From contig NZ_CP021382.1 of NCBI RefSeq assembly GCF_002162135.1, positions 62,001 through 126,000 of the forward strand: DNA of 64,000 nucleotides, in the 5' to 3' direction. Positions 23,828 to 32,844 of this stretch are shown in pieces. Origin of the DNA: Cellvibrio sp. PSBB006 (GTDB lineage: Bacteria > Pseudomonadota > Gammaproteobacteria > Pseudomonadales > Cellvibrionaceae). Numbering within the stretch: the stretch's first letter is position 1; every line of letters begins with the position of its first letter. The position numbers and the translations under genes were made by a program. A model generated the notes under the pieces. That model saw nothing but the letters and a program-made list of their open reading frames with translations. It was not told the DNA's origin and made no database searches.

Positions 23828-25909
23828 TCAAGCCCTATTCCGAATCAAATCCCGAATCAAAAACCGCCCCGGATTCAACGCCTGCGCAAGCTCCCGACTG
23901 ACCGGCAATACCTCACCAGCTATTTGCGCTGCCAACAATTCTGCGCTCAAGGGCGTATAAGCCAAACCCCGCGATCCATGGCCGACACTGATAAATAGCC
24001 CCGGATAATAACTGCCGGGTAGGGTGATGTTCGCCTTGGCGTTTTTACGCAGCGGTGCGAAGTCGGCAAGAAACTTTTCCGCATGGGGCACCGGGCCGAC
24101 TAACGGCAAGTAATCCGGTGTTGTGCAACGGAATGCTACCCGCCCGCTTAATCTATGCTCATCAAGTGTTGTAAAGGTGTCAGCCAGTGCAGGTATATCC
24201 TTGCGCAGATGGTTGATATTGGTGAGATGATCTTCCGCACGCACAGCGGCAGATTTTTCTTTTAAATTAAACGTCGCGCCCGCGCAATGAAACCAACCCT
24301 GTTCGGTTGCATAGGCGGGGCCAATATAACCTTCAGCGCACAATACCGTTTGCAGCTGTTTGCTGGCATCAGTCGCCGGTAGATAGGTGATTTGACCGCG
24401 AATGGATTTAACCGGCAAATGCGCGGCTTGCGTAAACGCGCGCGCATCCCGGGCGTTGGCAATAACCACAGTGGGCGCTGACAATATGGTTTCACCTGCG
24501 TTATCGCAAACAGACCAGGCATCATCATGTTGTTGCAGTGAGATCGCGCGCGTGTTGCAGGTGACCTGGATGTTGGGATGTTGAACCAGCATCTTGCACA
24601 GCAGGTGCGGATTAATCCAGCCCGCAGAAGGAAAATAAAGGCCGGCATAATTGAGCTTAACGCCTGCCAATTCACTCGCCTGTTGTGAATCAACAAAACG
24701 AACCAGCTCGGTTGCTGTACTAAAATTTTCCTGCAACAGCCGATACAGTTTTTCCTCAGCCGGATTGTGGGCCAATTGCAACACGCCGGAAGCTTGGGCA
24801 ATTAGTCGTTCATCACAAACTCGATTCCAGAACGGGCGATAATGGTTTAAAGCAAACTGCAAACTGGTGAGATTAAAACTGGCCAAGGCTCCCTGCTTGG
24901 GGGATAGCTTGGCATAGAGCACACCTTGCGGATTGCCGGACGCTTCTTCGGCCAGCTGTTCATGGCGCTCCACTAAATTCACTTGCCAACCGCGTTCTGC
25001 CAGTGCTCGTGCGGTATGACAACCCGCCAGACCGCCGCCGATAACAATGGCATGACGCTGTGATGAGACAGGGTTCAGATTAACAGCCCAAGGCGCGGGA
25101 AAGCACGAGTGATGTGGGTTTTGGGTAATATCATCTGCGTGTATCGACGAAGTTTTTTCTTCAATGCAAGCCGCAACCATCTCGCGCTTGCGCCCGAAGC
25201 CGGGTACTTTTTTCACCTGAAAGCCAGCGCGACGCAAACCTTGTTTAACAATGCCCGCTGCACTGAAGGTCGCCGCCGTAGTACCGAGCTGACTGAGGTG
25301 GCCGATAACGTCAAATAGGGCATCGCTCCACATCTGTGGATTTTTGGCCGGTGCAAAACCATCAAGGAACCAGGCATCGACCTTTGCGCACGCATCGAAA
25401 AACAAAGGGTGGGTGCTGCCCAATAACTGTGTAAAACCCGTCGCAGCGTCATCAATAATCAGGGTGAGGTTGATGCGGCCATCTTGAAATTTCAAACGAT
25501 GAAAACCGGTTCCGATAACCTCGGGATACTGTTCCAGTAACTCGCGCGAATAATCTTCCAGTTCCGGCCACAGCGACAGCGCACGTGATAAATCACGTTT
25601 GTTCAGTGGAAATTTCTCTACGCTCACAAAATGCAAACGCGCATCGCGCGGTGCTACCTGATTCCACAATTGCCACGCGGCTAAAAAATTTAATCCCGAT
25701 CCAAAACCGGTTTCACCAATAACGAAAGGATTTGTGTCGCCTGGATTCGACCAACGATCAGCTAACTGATTGTGCTGCAAAAAAACATGCCGGGTTTCTT
25801 GCAATCCATTAGCGCGGGAAAAATACACATCACCAAATTCGCGGGAGAGTGGTTGCCCTTCGGCATCCCACTCCAGTTGGGCATGATGAATGCGTTCTGA
25901 CTCTGTCAC
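23828..25909 (-). CDS. mnmC: Bifunctional tRNA wobble-uridine enzyme MnmC
   Basis: MnmC carries out the last two steps of mnm5(s2)U34 formation: the C-terminal FAD oxidase removes the carboxymethyl group, and the N-terminal methyltransferase adds the methyl group. The N domain (about 1-250) carries the SAM motif FVIGETGFGSGLNFLAAW and DAWFLDGFAPAKNPQMW. The C domain (about 280-693) starts with the FAD motif AIVIGGGLAGCHTARALA and ends GHGSRGLAYTPLSAELLA. The length of 693 residues is normal. Its ATG overlaps the fldB stop (ATGA), so mioC-fldB-mnmC form one transcript. Confidence 0.95.
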   Translation of the reverse strand: MTESERIHHAQLEWDAEGQPLSREFGDVYFSRANGLQETRHVFLQHNQLADRWSNPGDTNPFVIGETGFGSGLNFLAAWQLWNQVAPRDARLHFVSVEKFPLNKRDLSRALSLWPELEDYSRELLEQYPEVIGTGFHRLKFQDGRINLTLIIDDAATGFTQLLGSTHPLFFDACAKVDAWFLDGFAPAKNPQMWSDALFDVIGHLSQLGTTAATFSAAGIVKQGLRRAGFQVKKVPGFGRKREMVAACIEEKTSSIHADDITQNPHHSCFPAPWAVNLNPVSSQRHAIVIGGGLAGCHTARALAERGWQVNLVERHEQLAEEASGNPQGVLYAKLSPKQGALASFNLTSLQFALNHYRPFWNRVCDERLIAQASGVLQLAHNPAEEKLYRLLQENFSTATELVRFVDSQQASELAGVKLNYAGLYFPSAGWINPHLLCKMLVQHPNIQVTCNTRAISLQQHDDAWSVCDNAGETILSAPTVVIANARDARAFTQAAHLPVKSIRGQITYLPATDASKQLQTVLCAEGYIGPAYATEQGWFHCAGATFNLKEKSAAVRAEDHLTNINHLRKDIPALADTFTTLDEHRLSGRVAFRCTTPDYLPLVGPVPHAEKFLADFAPLRKNAKANITLPGSYYPGLFISVGHGSRGLAYTPLSAELLAAQIAGEVLPVSRELAQALNPGRFLIRDLIRNRA

Positions 25910-26427
25910 AAACCAAACTCATCAAGGATTTGTTCACACCATTGCTTGATGCGCGTTTCAGATAAAGCAAATTCATTTTCTTCATCCAGCGCCAGGCCGA
26001 CAAAATATTGGCCATCGGGTGTTAATGCTTTGGAGGCTTCGAATTCGTATCCCGCCTTGGGCCAATAGCCGCAGGGCGTTGCACCGCGCGCGACAACTTT
26101 GCTATGTAAATAACCCATGGCATCAAGGAACCACTCCGGGTAACCCACCTGATCGCCCAGGCCGTAGAGCGCGACTTTTTTTCCGGAAAAATCCACCTCA
26201 TCGATATCGTCCCAGATATCTTCCCAGTCCTCCTGTAATTCGCCGTAATCCCAGGTAGGAATGCCGAGAATAATAAAATCGTAAAACTGTGCGGTGATGA
26301 TCGGTGTTTCATTGATGTTAAAAAAATCCACGCGTTCCTCACCGAGAGCCGCCCGAATTTTTTCACCGGCCATCTCGGTGTAGCAGGTCGAGCTGCCGTA
26401 GAACAAACCAATGGGAGCGCGACTCAT
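25906..26427 (-). CDS. fldB: Flavodoxin (FldB type)
   Basis: This is a 173-residue long-chain flavodoxin, an FMN electron carrier. The phosphate-binding loop is LFYGSSTCYTEMAGEKI, the family-specific FldB-like form. ILGIPTWDYGELQEDWEDIW and VALYGLGDQVGYPEWFLDAM carry the FMN-ring-binding tryptophan and tyrosine regions. The C terminus, LSETRIKQWCEQILDEF, closely follows E. coli FldB. ATG 26427 overlaps the mioC stop (ATGA); the upstream start at 26442 is less likely. Placing it between mioC and mnmC suggests it supplies reducing power for a neighbouring redox step, but the partner is not known. Confidence 0.88.
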   Translation of the reverse strand: MSRAPIGLFYGSSTCYTEMAGEKIRAALGEERVDFFNINETPIITAQFYDFIILGIPTWDYGELQEDWEDIWDDIDEVDFSGKKVALYGLGDQVGYPEWFLDAMGYLHSKVVARGATPCGYWPKAGYEFEASKALTPDGQYFVGLALDEENEFALSETRIKQWCEQILDEFGL

Positions 26428-26870
26428 AATTGTTTCGCCCACTCTTTGATCCAGTTGATAGCTTCTTCTTCCGCGTCCAGCCCTTCGCAGGCATCCAGCA
26501 CCAGTGGATCACCGATGCGCCGCGCACCCAGATCAGCAAAGGCCTCATCCAGCGCACGACCACCTTCATTAAAGGTGGTGTAACTGCTGTCGCCAAGATT
26601 AATGACACCATACTGACGCCCTGCAATACGTGGAAAATCGCGCGTCAGTTGTAGATAAAGTGCTTGGATATTATCGGGTAGATCGCCAGAGCCGGTATTG
26701 GAGGTGCAGACCAGCAAAATCTCGTTCTCATCGCGCAGGATGTCACTGACATCCGCCTGGAAATTTACCGTCACCGTGTGCTGTAACTGGCGCAATTCAG
26801 CCGCCACCGCCTCGGCTACCGTCTCCGCAGTACCCATGACGCTGCCGACCAGAATCTGGATGGAAGCCAT
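26424..26870 (-). CDS. mioC: Short flavodoxin MioC
   Basis: This is a 148-residue flavodoxin-like FMN protein. The P-loop QILVGSVMGTAETVAEAVA is at the N terminus, and LLVCTSNTGSGDLPDN and GVINLGDSSYTTFNEGGRAL are the FMN-contacting loops that match MioC and the FMN domain of sulfite reductase. In E. coli MioC supports biotin synthase; the same role here is inferred. I take ATG 26870, MASIQILVG, over the frame extension to 26888. It is the first gene of mioC-fldB-mnmC. Confidence 0.85.
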   Translation of the reverse strand: MASIQILVGSVMGTAETVAEAVAAELRQLQHTVTVNFQADVSDILRDENEILLVCTSNTGSGDLPDNIQALYLQLTRDFPRIAGRQYGVINLGDSSYTTFNEGGRALDEAFADLGARRIGDPLVLDACEGLDAEEEAINWIKEWAKQL

Positions 26871-26959
26871 ACGAAAAGCCTTTAACAAAAATCGGATGGG
26901 GCATGATAGTGGGTTTTAGCGGGATCGCAAACCAGCGCCGGTTTATGCATAAACGGTAT

Positions 26960-27424
26960 TCAAACGGCGCCACCATACCCCAACTGCCGCCACGCCTCAT
27001 ACACCATCACGGCCACCGCGTTGGATAAATTCATACTGCGGCTGTTGGCCTGCATGGGGATGCGCAAGACCTGTTCCGGTGGCAGGGATTCGCGGATGCT
27101 GGCGGGCAGGCCGCGTGTCTCTGGCCCAAACACCAAATGGTCGTTGTCGCGAAAACGAGCCTCGCTGTGAGTCCGGGTGCCTTTAGTGCTGAGCGCGAAC
27201 AGGCGCTCGGGTTGCGCACGGTCGAGAAAGTCCTGCCAGTGGCGATAGCGCTTTACGTCCTGCCATTCCGCGTAATCCAGGCCAGCGCGGGTCAGGCGTT
27301 TGTCGTCCAGCTCAAATCCCAGCGGTTCAATTAAATGTAAGCCGCATCCGGTATTCGCTGCTAATCTGATGATATTACCGGTGTTTGGTGGAATCTCCGG
27401 TTCAAATAAAACAATGTGGAGCAT
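26960..27424 (-). CDS. trmL: tRNA (cytidine/uridine-34 2'-O)-methyltransferase TrmL
   Basis: TrmL is a 154-residue SPOUT-family methyltransferase that methylates the ribose of nucleotide 34 in tRNA-Leu isoacceptors. The N-terminal [20 protein letters not shown] and the knot motifs [11 protein letters not shown] and [19 protein letters not shown] are complete. It is close to the minimal SPOUT size, as expected for TrmL. It stands at the left border of the MSHA locus, divergent from mshI, and next to another wobble-modification gene set (mnmC). Confidence 0.94.
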   Translation of the reverse strand: MLHIVLFEPEIPPNTGNIIRLAANTGCGLHLIEPLGFELDDKRLTRAGLDYAEWQDVKRYRHWQDFLDRAQPERLFALSTKGTRTHSEARFRDNDHLVFGPETRGLPASIRESLPPEQVLRIPMQANSRSMNLSNAVAVMVYEAWRQLGYGGAV

Positions 27425-27590
27425 TTGGCAAAATCACCCCTCTGGTCTAAGGTTACGTTAATGGTTATGTTTATGTCGTCGAATATAACTAAAGGTTATT
27501 ACAGGCGAAGCTCGTTACAAGCATTTCCATGTGGCGCATTATTCAACAATGAGCTACATTAATTAAAATAATCCTGCCAGTGAGGCAATC

Positions 27591-28523
27591 TTGTTGAAGC
27601 TGTTCGGTGCAAAAAAGCGTCAGAACGAGGTAATCGGTGTCGAATTTGGCGCTGAAGGCGTGGCCTTCGCGCATGTCCAGCGCTTCGCTACCCAGCAACC
27701 TCGCTTGGCCCACTGCGAATTTCTCCCCTGTAATGCCGATGATGATCAAGCTGATATTCTCAAAAATCGCCTGGCGAAATTGGGTTTGTCGCGCTTGCCA
27801 TGTCATCTGGTTTTACCGCCTGCGGAATATAACCTCCTATTAGGTGAAGCGCCAAAAGTGCCGGCCGAAGAATTGGCTGAGGCTCTGCGTTGGCGGGTTA
27901 AAGATCTCATTACCTTTCCTGTTGCTGAAGCCATCATCGATGCATTTTTATTGCCCGAGGACAGCGCCCGTGGCACCAGTCGCATGGCCTATGCGGTCGT
28001 CGCTCAGCGGAAAAATATCGAGGCGTTAGTCGCACGCGCACGTGCGGCGCAGTTGTCGCTTGATGTCATTGATATTGCTGAACTCGCGCTGCGTAATCTG
28101 GCGGAAGCCTGTTGCGATACACAGCGCGGTGTTGCCCTGGTGAAGTTGGGGCAGGGTGGCGGCAGCTTACAGATTTTGCGCAACGGTAACCTCTATCTCT
28201 CGCGTCAATTTTCCCTGGCTTACAACGCTGGCCTGCTGGATGACTTGCCAGCCGATGCATTGGTGTTGGAGTTGCAGCGTTCACTGGATTATTTCGAGCG
28301 CCAGTTGCGCCAGTCACCGCCGAGTCACGTTTATATCTGTGGTGAAAATGTCACCGAAGATAAATTGACGGCTGACATTAAAAACAGTTTGCCCATATCC
28401 ATCCGCTTGCTGTCTTTGCAAGAGGGTTTGCAGATTGACGACACAATAGCAGCGCATAGCTTGTCGTTGTGTTTATCGGCGGTGGGCGCTGCCCTGCGCC
28501 AGGATCGGGTGGGGGAGGCGTGA
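27591..28523 (+). CDS. mshI: MSHA biogenesis protein MshI (PilM-like)
   Basis: This is the first gene of the MSHA pilus locus. The 310-residue protein belongs to the PilM/actin-like group of type IV pilus alignment proteins, acting on the cytosolic face of the inner membrane. The N terminus VIGVEFGAEGVAFAHVQR is the actin-like phosphate-binding strand. LRWRVKDLITFPVAEAIIDA and the C-terminal SHVYICGENV are also characteristic. The start is TTG 27591, with TGAGG at 27581-27585 as ribosome-binding site. Its TGA overlaps the next ATG by one base (TGATG). Confidence 0.88.
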   Translation: MLKLFGAKKRQNEVIGVEFGAEGVAFAHVQRFATQQPRLAHCEFLPCNADDDQADILKNRLAKLGLSRLPCHLVLPPAEYNLLLGEAPKVPAEELAEALRWRVKDLITFPVAEAIIDAFLLPEDSARGTSRMAYAVVAQRKNIEALVARARAAQLSLDVIDIAELALRNLAEACCDTQRGVALVKLGQGGGSLQILRNGNLYLSRQFSLAYNAGLLDDLPADALVLELQRSLDYFERQLRQSPPSHVYICGENVTEDKLTADIKNSLPISIRLLSLQEGLQIDDTIAAHSLSLCLSAVGAALRQDRVGEA

Positions 28524-29125
28524 TGCAACAGATTAACCTCTATCGCCCCGAATTCCGCCCCAGCCGCGAACCACTGCGCAGCGTGCATATGCTGTGGGGG
28601 CTGGTCGCATTAATTTTTCTATTGAGTATTTATTCTGGCTTTACGCATCAAGGCAACGCGCGCCTGCAACAACAACTGGCAAATGAACAGGCGCTGCTGG
28701 AGTCACAACAGCTGACGTTGCAGAAATTATCTTTGCAACAAACACAGAATCAGCCGGCGCAATTGGACGCGGAGATCGAGCGGTTACAACAGGAAATCGA
28801 GCGCCGTAAACAAATTCTGGCGTTAATCACAGATCAGGATTTTGGAAATACCAAGGGCTTCTCGGCGCATATCCAGGCAATGGCGCGGCAGTCGCTGGAG
28901 ACCTTGGCGCTGGAAAGTTTTTCGCTGAAAAGTGGCGGTAATTATGTGGAGCTGGCGGGAAAAACCCGCAAGCCGGATCAGGTGCCATTGTATTTGCAGC
29001 GTTTGCGTGCGGAAGACAGCTTCAGCAAAACGCGTTTCGGTGTGCTGAATGTCGAGCGCGATGAACAGGATACTTATATGTTGCAATTCCAGGTAGCCAA
29101 GCCAGCATCAAAGGAGAATAAATAA
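28523..29125 (+). CDS. PilN-like MSHA biogenesis protein
   Basis: This is a 200-residue single-pass inner-membrane protein. The cytosolic N-terminal peptide MQQINLYRPEFRP is the PilN-type peptide that binds PilM-like proteins. A membrane helix follows (LWGLVALIFLLSIYSGF, about 24-40), then a coiled coil with repeated glutamine/glutamate (ERLQQEIERRKQIL) and a small ferredoxin-like domain with SFSLKSGGNYVELAGKT. It overlaps mshI by one base and lies directly before mshJ, as expected for a PilM-PilN-PilO-like series. It is sometimes named MshI2. Confidence 0.85.
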   Translation: MQQINLYRPEFRPSREPLRSVHMLWGLVALIFLLSIYSGFTHQGNARLQQQLANEQALLESQQLTLQKLSLQQTQNQPAQLDAEIERLQQEIERRKQILALITDQDFGNTKGFSAHIQAMARQSLETLALESFSLKSGGNYVELAGKTRKPDQVPLYLQRLRAEDSFSKTRFGVLNVERDEQDTYMLQFQVAKPASKENK

Positions 29126-29127
29126 TC

Positions 29128-29796
29128 ATGTGGGAGGGGCTTGCAAATCTACAACAAAAAATCGACAGCCGCGTTCTGCGTGAGCGCGTGTTGTTATTTT
29201 TAACGGCATTGGCGGTTGTATTTTTATTGTGGAGTTTGCTGCTCCAGAATGCGATTGATGCACGCCAGAAAAATCTCTCAAGTCAACTTGATGCTGTGCG
29301 CACGCAGCGTCAGGCATTGGACGCGCAGATTGCCACTGTCAGCCTGGCGGTGGCGAATAATCCTAATACCGGTAAGCAGAATACTATTGCGACATTAAAG
29401 GCCGACCTGGCGCAGATGGATAGCGATCTGGCGAATTTATCCCAGGGGTTGGTGAGCGCCGCAGAATTACCGCAAATATTGCAGGATGTGTTATTGCAAA
29501 CCGGGGAGTTAACACTCGTGCAACTTCAGACATTGCCGGTGCAGGAGCTGCAATTAACGCGCATCGAACCAACAGACGGCGCGCAAGGCAAAGGTGCTGG
29601 GGTATTCAAGCATGAGGTCGTATTAAAAGTCTCCGGTAGCTATTTTGAAGTGCTGACCTTTTTAACGTCACTGGAATCCACGCGCTGGCGTTTTTATTGG
29701 GAACAGTTGGACTATGCTGTCACCGATTATCCGAACGCTGATATTGAACTACGCGTTTACACATTAAGCGCAGAGAAGGGGTTATTAGGTGTTTAA
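29128..29796 (+). CDS. mshJ: MSHA biogenesis protein MshJ (PilO-like)
   Basis: This is a 222-residue inner-membrane protein, the PilO counterpart of the MSHA machine. A membrane helix RVLLFLTALAVVFLLWSLLL (about 20-39) is followed by a coiled coil (about 40-110) and a periplasmic domain with HEVVLKVSGSYFEVLTFLTS and WRFYWEQLDYAVTDYPNADI, segments typical of MshJ. It ends by overlapping the mshK GTG start by eight bases. It works with MshI and the PilN-like protein to link the cytosolic ring to the outer-membrane secretin. Confidence 0.9.
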   Translation: MWEGLANLQQKIDSRVLRERVLLFLTALAVVFLLWSLLLQNAIDARQKNLSSQLDAVRTQRQALDAQIATVSLAVANNPNTGKQNTIATLKADLAQMDSDLANLSQGLVSAAELPQILQDVLLQTGELTLVQLQTLPVQELQLTRIEPTDGAQGKGAGVFKHEVVLKVSGSYFEVLTFLTSLESTRWRFYWEQLDYAVTDYPNADIELRVYTLSAEKGLLGV

Positions 29797-30109
29797 AGTC
29801 TGCGGATTTTTGATTCTGTTGTTTTTGACAGCAGCGTCCTCGGCGGACGAGCGCCTGCGCGACCCTACGCAGCCATTGAGTTATTCCGTCGCAGGGCCTA
29901 AAGCACAACAGACGCTGGTGTTGAATTCAATCCTGATCAGCAGTGAGCGCAAGCTGGCGATCATCAATGGCCAAACGCTGCGCGAGAACGATGTTATCAA
30001 CGGTTCCAACGGCGTGCGAATCAAACACATCAGCGCCAATGAAGTTCAGCTGCAACAGGGCGCGAGGCAGTGGAAGCTCTCATTGAATACGACATCGGTC
30101 AGACAATAA
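29789..30109 (+). CDS. mshK: MSHA biogenesis protein MshK (PilP-like)
   Basis: This is a 106-residue exported protein. A signal peptide (VCGFLILLFLTAASSA) precedes the DPTQPLSYS motif shared with PilP/GspC-like HR domains. LNSILISSERKLAIINGQTL and NDVINGSNGVRIKHI form the small beta-sandwich that couples the inner-membrane platform to the secretin. The start is GTG 29789, overlapping mshJ. Family identification is by motif and by position between mshJ and mshL. Confidence 0.88.
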   Translation: MFKVCGFLILLFLTAASSADERLRDPTQPLSYSVAGPKAQQTLVLNSILISSERKLAIINGQTLRENDVINGSNGVRIKHISANEVQLQQGARQWKLSLNTTSVRQ

Positions 30110-30160
30110 TAAAACCGATGCCCGACACAACACATTGCACAGATTGAGGTCGAGTAGGCT

Positions 30161-31924
30161 ATGCCACATACGTTAGGCTCCAAATTAAAGCTCATCAGCC
30201 GCCAGTTGTTGCTGGCCAATATTGTTTTGCTGGCGGCCTGCTCGGGGCCGGCCGACAAAAAGCTGGCAGCTGAAAGTGAAATGGACAACGTCATTGCCGA
30301 GCAAAATAAACAGCCCGATGTGCCAGCTGCTGTCAGTCAGTCCTTATTAGATGCGCCGTCATCCAAACCTCAACCGCGCCCTGGTGCTGAGCGATTTGAT
30401 GTATCGGTACGCGATGTTGCCGCGCGCGATTTTTTTCTGGGCTTGGTTAATGGCACTGGTGTGAATGTCGTGGTGCATCCGGATGTTGGTGGCAGTATTT
30501 CATTGAATCTGAAAAATGTGACCGTTGAAGATGTGCTGCGTGTAACGCGGGATATTTATGGCTACGAGTATAAATACCAGCGTGGCATCTACACCATCTA
30601 CGCGAATGAACTGCGCACCCAGGTATTTCATGTCAATTATCTTGATGTGCAACGTGTCGGTGTTTCTGATACCAGTGTAATGATCGGGCGCGCGCAATCC
30701 AATAATAACTCCGGCGGTTACGGTGCAAGCAATTCAGCCGATTTGGGCGATACCGCAAATCTGTTAGGCATGCTGGAGGGGGATCAACAATCTGCCGGCG
30801 GTTCGGGTCTGACACCGGGTTCGCGCGTGCAAACCTTGAATCGTACTGATTTCTGGGTGTCTTTGCGTTCCACCATTGCTGCCATTATCGGTGGCGAAAC
30901 GGATGAGCGTATGGTGGTCGTAACACCTCAGGCGGGCATGATTGCGGTTAAAGCATTGCCCCATGAATTGAGTGCAGTCCGCGAATTTCTGGAGCGCTCC
31001 GAGTTGAGCGTAAAACGCCAGGTTATTCTGGAAGCCAAAATTGTGGAAGTGCAATTGAACGAAGGATTTGAGGCGGGAATTAATTGGGGCGCAATCGGCG
31101 GCCAGTTGAGTTACGGCTACAACGTGGAAGATGGTTTTGACATTGCTGGAACAGGCGGTGCGGTTAATCGATGGAGGCCCATTACCCGAACCATCACCTA
31201 TTATGACGGAGAAGGTAATTTACAGAGTATGTCTGTACCGACACGCGAGGACACCGGCGGTACATTTGCGGCGTTATTGCGCGTGGGAGACATTACTGAA
31301 CTGCTGTCATTGCTGGAAACCCAGGGCGATGTGCAAGTGCTTTCCAGCCCGCGCGTGTCCACGGTGAATAACCAGAAAGCGGTGATTCGTGTCGGGTCGG
31401 ATGAGTATTTTGTCACCGGTATTTCCAATAACACCACTGCCAATGTGTCATCGGTGACCAGCACACCCAACATTGAACTTTCGCCGTTCTTCAGTGGTAT
31501 CTCTCTCGATGTCACGCCGCAAATCGCGGAGAACGGTGAGGTGATTTTGCATATCCACCCGGTGGTGAGTGAAGTGCAGGACCAACTGAAAGTATTCACC
31601 GTTGGCGATGAAAATTTCTCTTTGCCTTTGGCGCTGCGCGGTATCCGTGAATCCGACAGCATCGTGCGTGCCGCGAACGGGCAGGTCATCGTACTGGGTG
31701 GTTTGATGCAGGAAAATATCACGAATGTTGATGGTAAACGGCCGTTTATTGGCGACATTCCCATCATCAACACCTTGTTCAAAACCAAAAGTAAACGCAG
31801 AACCAAAACCGAGTTGGTCATTTTGCTGCGGCCCATTGTGGTCGGTGAAAATACCTGGAATGAGGAACTCAACAAAAGCCAGCAAGGTATGCAGCGCATG
31901 GGCGAGGCTTACCGGGAAAGATAA
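30161..31924 (+). CDS. mshL: MSHA outer-membrane secretin MshL
   Basis: This is a 587-residue secretin lipoprotein that forms the outer-membrane gate for the pilus. The lipobox LLAAC places the lipidated cysteine at residue 27. An N-terminal STN/secretin domain (DVAARDFFLGLVNGTGVNVV) and an N1-type domain (VTVEDVLRVTRDIYGYEYKY) are followed by the secretin core: LLSLLETQGDVQVLSSPRVS, then VTPQIAENGEVILHIHPVVS and QVIVLGGLMQENITNVDGK near the C terminus. A serine/glycine/asparagine-rich loop (about residues 180-205) is typical of MshL. The stop is two bases before mshM. Confidence 0.94.
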   Translation: MPHTLGSKLKLISRQLLLANIVLLAACSGPADKKLAAESEMDNVIAEQNKQPDVPAAVSQSLLDAPSSKPQPRPGAERFDVSVRDVAARDFFLGLVNGTGVNVVVHPDVGGSISLNLKNVTVEDVLRVTRDIYGYEYKYQRGIYTIYANELRTQVFHVNYLDVQRVGVSDTSVMIGRAQSNNNSGGYGASNSADLGDTANLLGMLEGDQQSAGGSGLTPGSRVQTLNRTDFWVSLRSTIAAIIGGETDERMVVVTPQAGMIAVKALPHELSAVREFLERSELSVKRQVILEAKIVEVQLNEGFEAGINWGAIGGQLSYGYNVEDGFDIAGTGGAVNRWRPITRTITYYDGEGNLQSMSVPTREDTGGTFAALLRVGDITELLSLLETQGDVQVLSSPRVSTVNNQKAVIRVGSDEYFVTGISNNTTANVSSVTSTPNIELSPFFSGISLDVTPQIAENGEVILHIHPVVSEVQDQLKVFTVGDENFSLPLALRGIRESDSIVRAANGQVIVLGGLMQENITNVDGKRPFIGDIPIINTLFKTKSKRRTKTELVILLRPIVVGENTWNEELNKSQQGMQRMGEAYRER

Positions 31925-31926
31925 CC

Positions 31927-32844
31927 ATGTATCGTCAACATTTTGGATTGCAAGAGCATCCGTTTTCGCTGACGCCTGACACGCAGTTTTTTTATAACAG
32001 TCAGAGTCACCGCGAAGTGTTGAGTACGTTATTGCTCGCGTTGCGCCACAGTGAGGGGTTTATCAAAGTGGTCGGCGAAGTCGGAACCGGAAAAACGCTG
32101 TTGAGTCGCAAACTCCTGGCCAGCCTCGGTGAGCAATATATTACTGCGTATATTCCCAATCCCTATCTCACGCCCGATGAACTTAAATGGTTTCTGGCGG
32201 AGGAAATCGGTATTGCTTATTCACCCGAATTGCCGTCATACCAATTACTGAAAGACATCAACGCTCGCTTGGTGGAGTTGGCAAAAGCGAAGCGTCAGGT
32301 GGTTTTGGTGATCGACGAAGCGCAGGCCATGCCGCGCGAAACGATAGAAGCCTTGCGCTTGTTAACGAATCTTGAAACGGAAAAAAGCAAACTCTTGCAG
32401 GTCGTGCTGTTCGGCCAACCGGAGTTGGATGAATTGTTAAATCGTCCGGATTTGCGCCAGTTGAAACAGCGAATTGTGTTCTCGGAATATTTGCAGAGTA
32501 TTGCACGAAAGCATTTGCCGGATTATGTCAACTATCGACTGAAGTCTGCGGGCTACACTGGCAATCCGTTATTTAACCGTTCGGCTTTGTCGTTGTTATA
32601 CAGCGCATCCGGTGGTGTGCCGCGTTTGATTAATGTGATGGCGCATAAGGCGATGTTGGCGGCTTACGGGGAGGGTGCCGATAAGGTTCGTCGGTGCCAT
32701 ATTGAGCGCGCGATTGCTGATACCGGTGAGAGTCGCTCTCTCGGTCGCTGGCTGGCGCGCCGCGATTATTGGTTATGGCCTTCATTAGCGGCACTGGCCG
32801 CGGTTGGTATTGTTGTTCCCGGTTTGTTGGGGATGACATTATGA
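31927..32844 (+). CDS. mshM: MSHA biogenesis AAA ATPase MshM (ExeA-like)
   Basis: This is a 305-residue AAA+ ATPase related to ExeA/GspA. It opens with the family stretch HFGLQEHPFSLTPDTQFFY. Walker A is GEVGTGKT (about residues 52-59) and Walker B is VVLVIDEAQ (about 123-131), followed by LRLLTNLE. A C-terminal hydrophobic segment, WLWPSLAALAAVGIVVPGLL (about 283-302), anchors it to the membrane with nothing beyond, unlike ExeA, which has a peptidoglycan-binding domain. Its stop overlaps the mshN ATG (ATGA). Confidence 0.92.
   Translation: MYRQHFGLQEHPFSLTPDTQFFYNSQSHREVLSTLLLALRHSEGFIKVVGEVGTGKTLLSRKLLASLGEQYITAYIPNPYLTPDELKWFLAEEIGIAYSPELPSYQLLKDINARLVELAKAKRQVVLVIDEAQAMPRETIEALRLLTNLETEKSKLLQVVLFGQPELDELLNRPDLRQLKQRIVFSEYLQSIARKHLPDYVNYRLKSAGYTGNPLFNRSALSLLYSASGGVPRLINVMAHKAMLAAYGEGADKVRRCHIERAIADTGESRSLGRWLARRDYWLWPSLAALAAVGIVVPGLLGMTL

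Noticed and set aside
24262..24801. 179-residue frame overlapping mnmC on the same strand
   Set aside because: It lies wholly inside the mnmC FAD domain, which is intact, and shows no family features.
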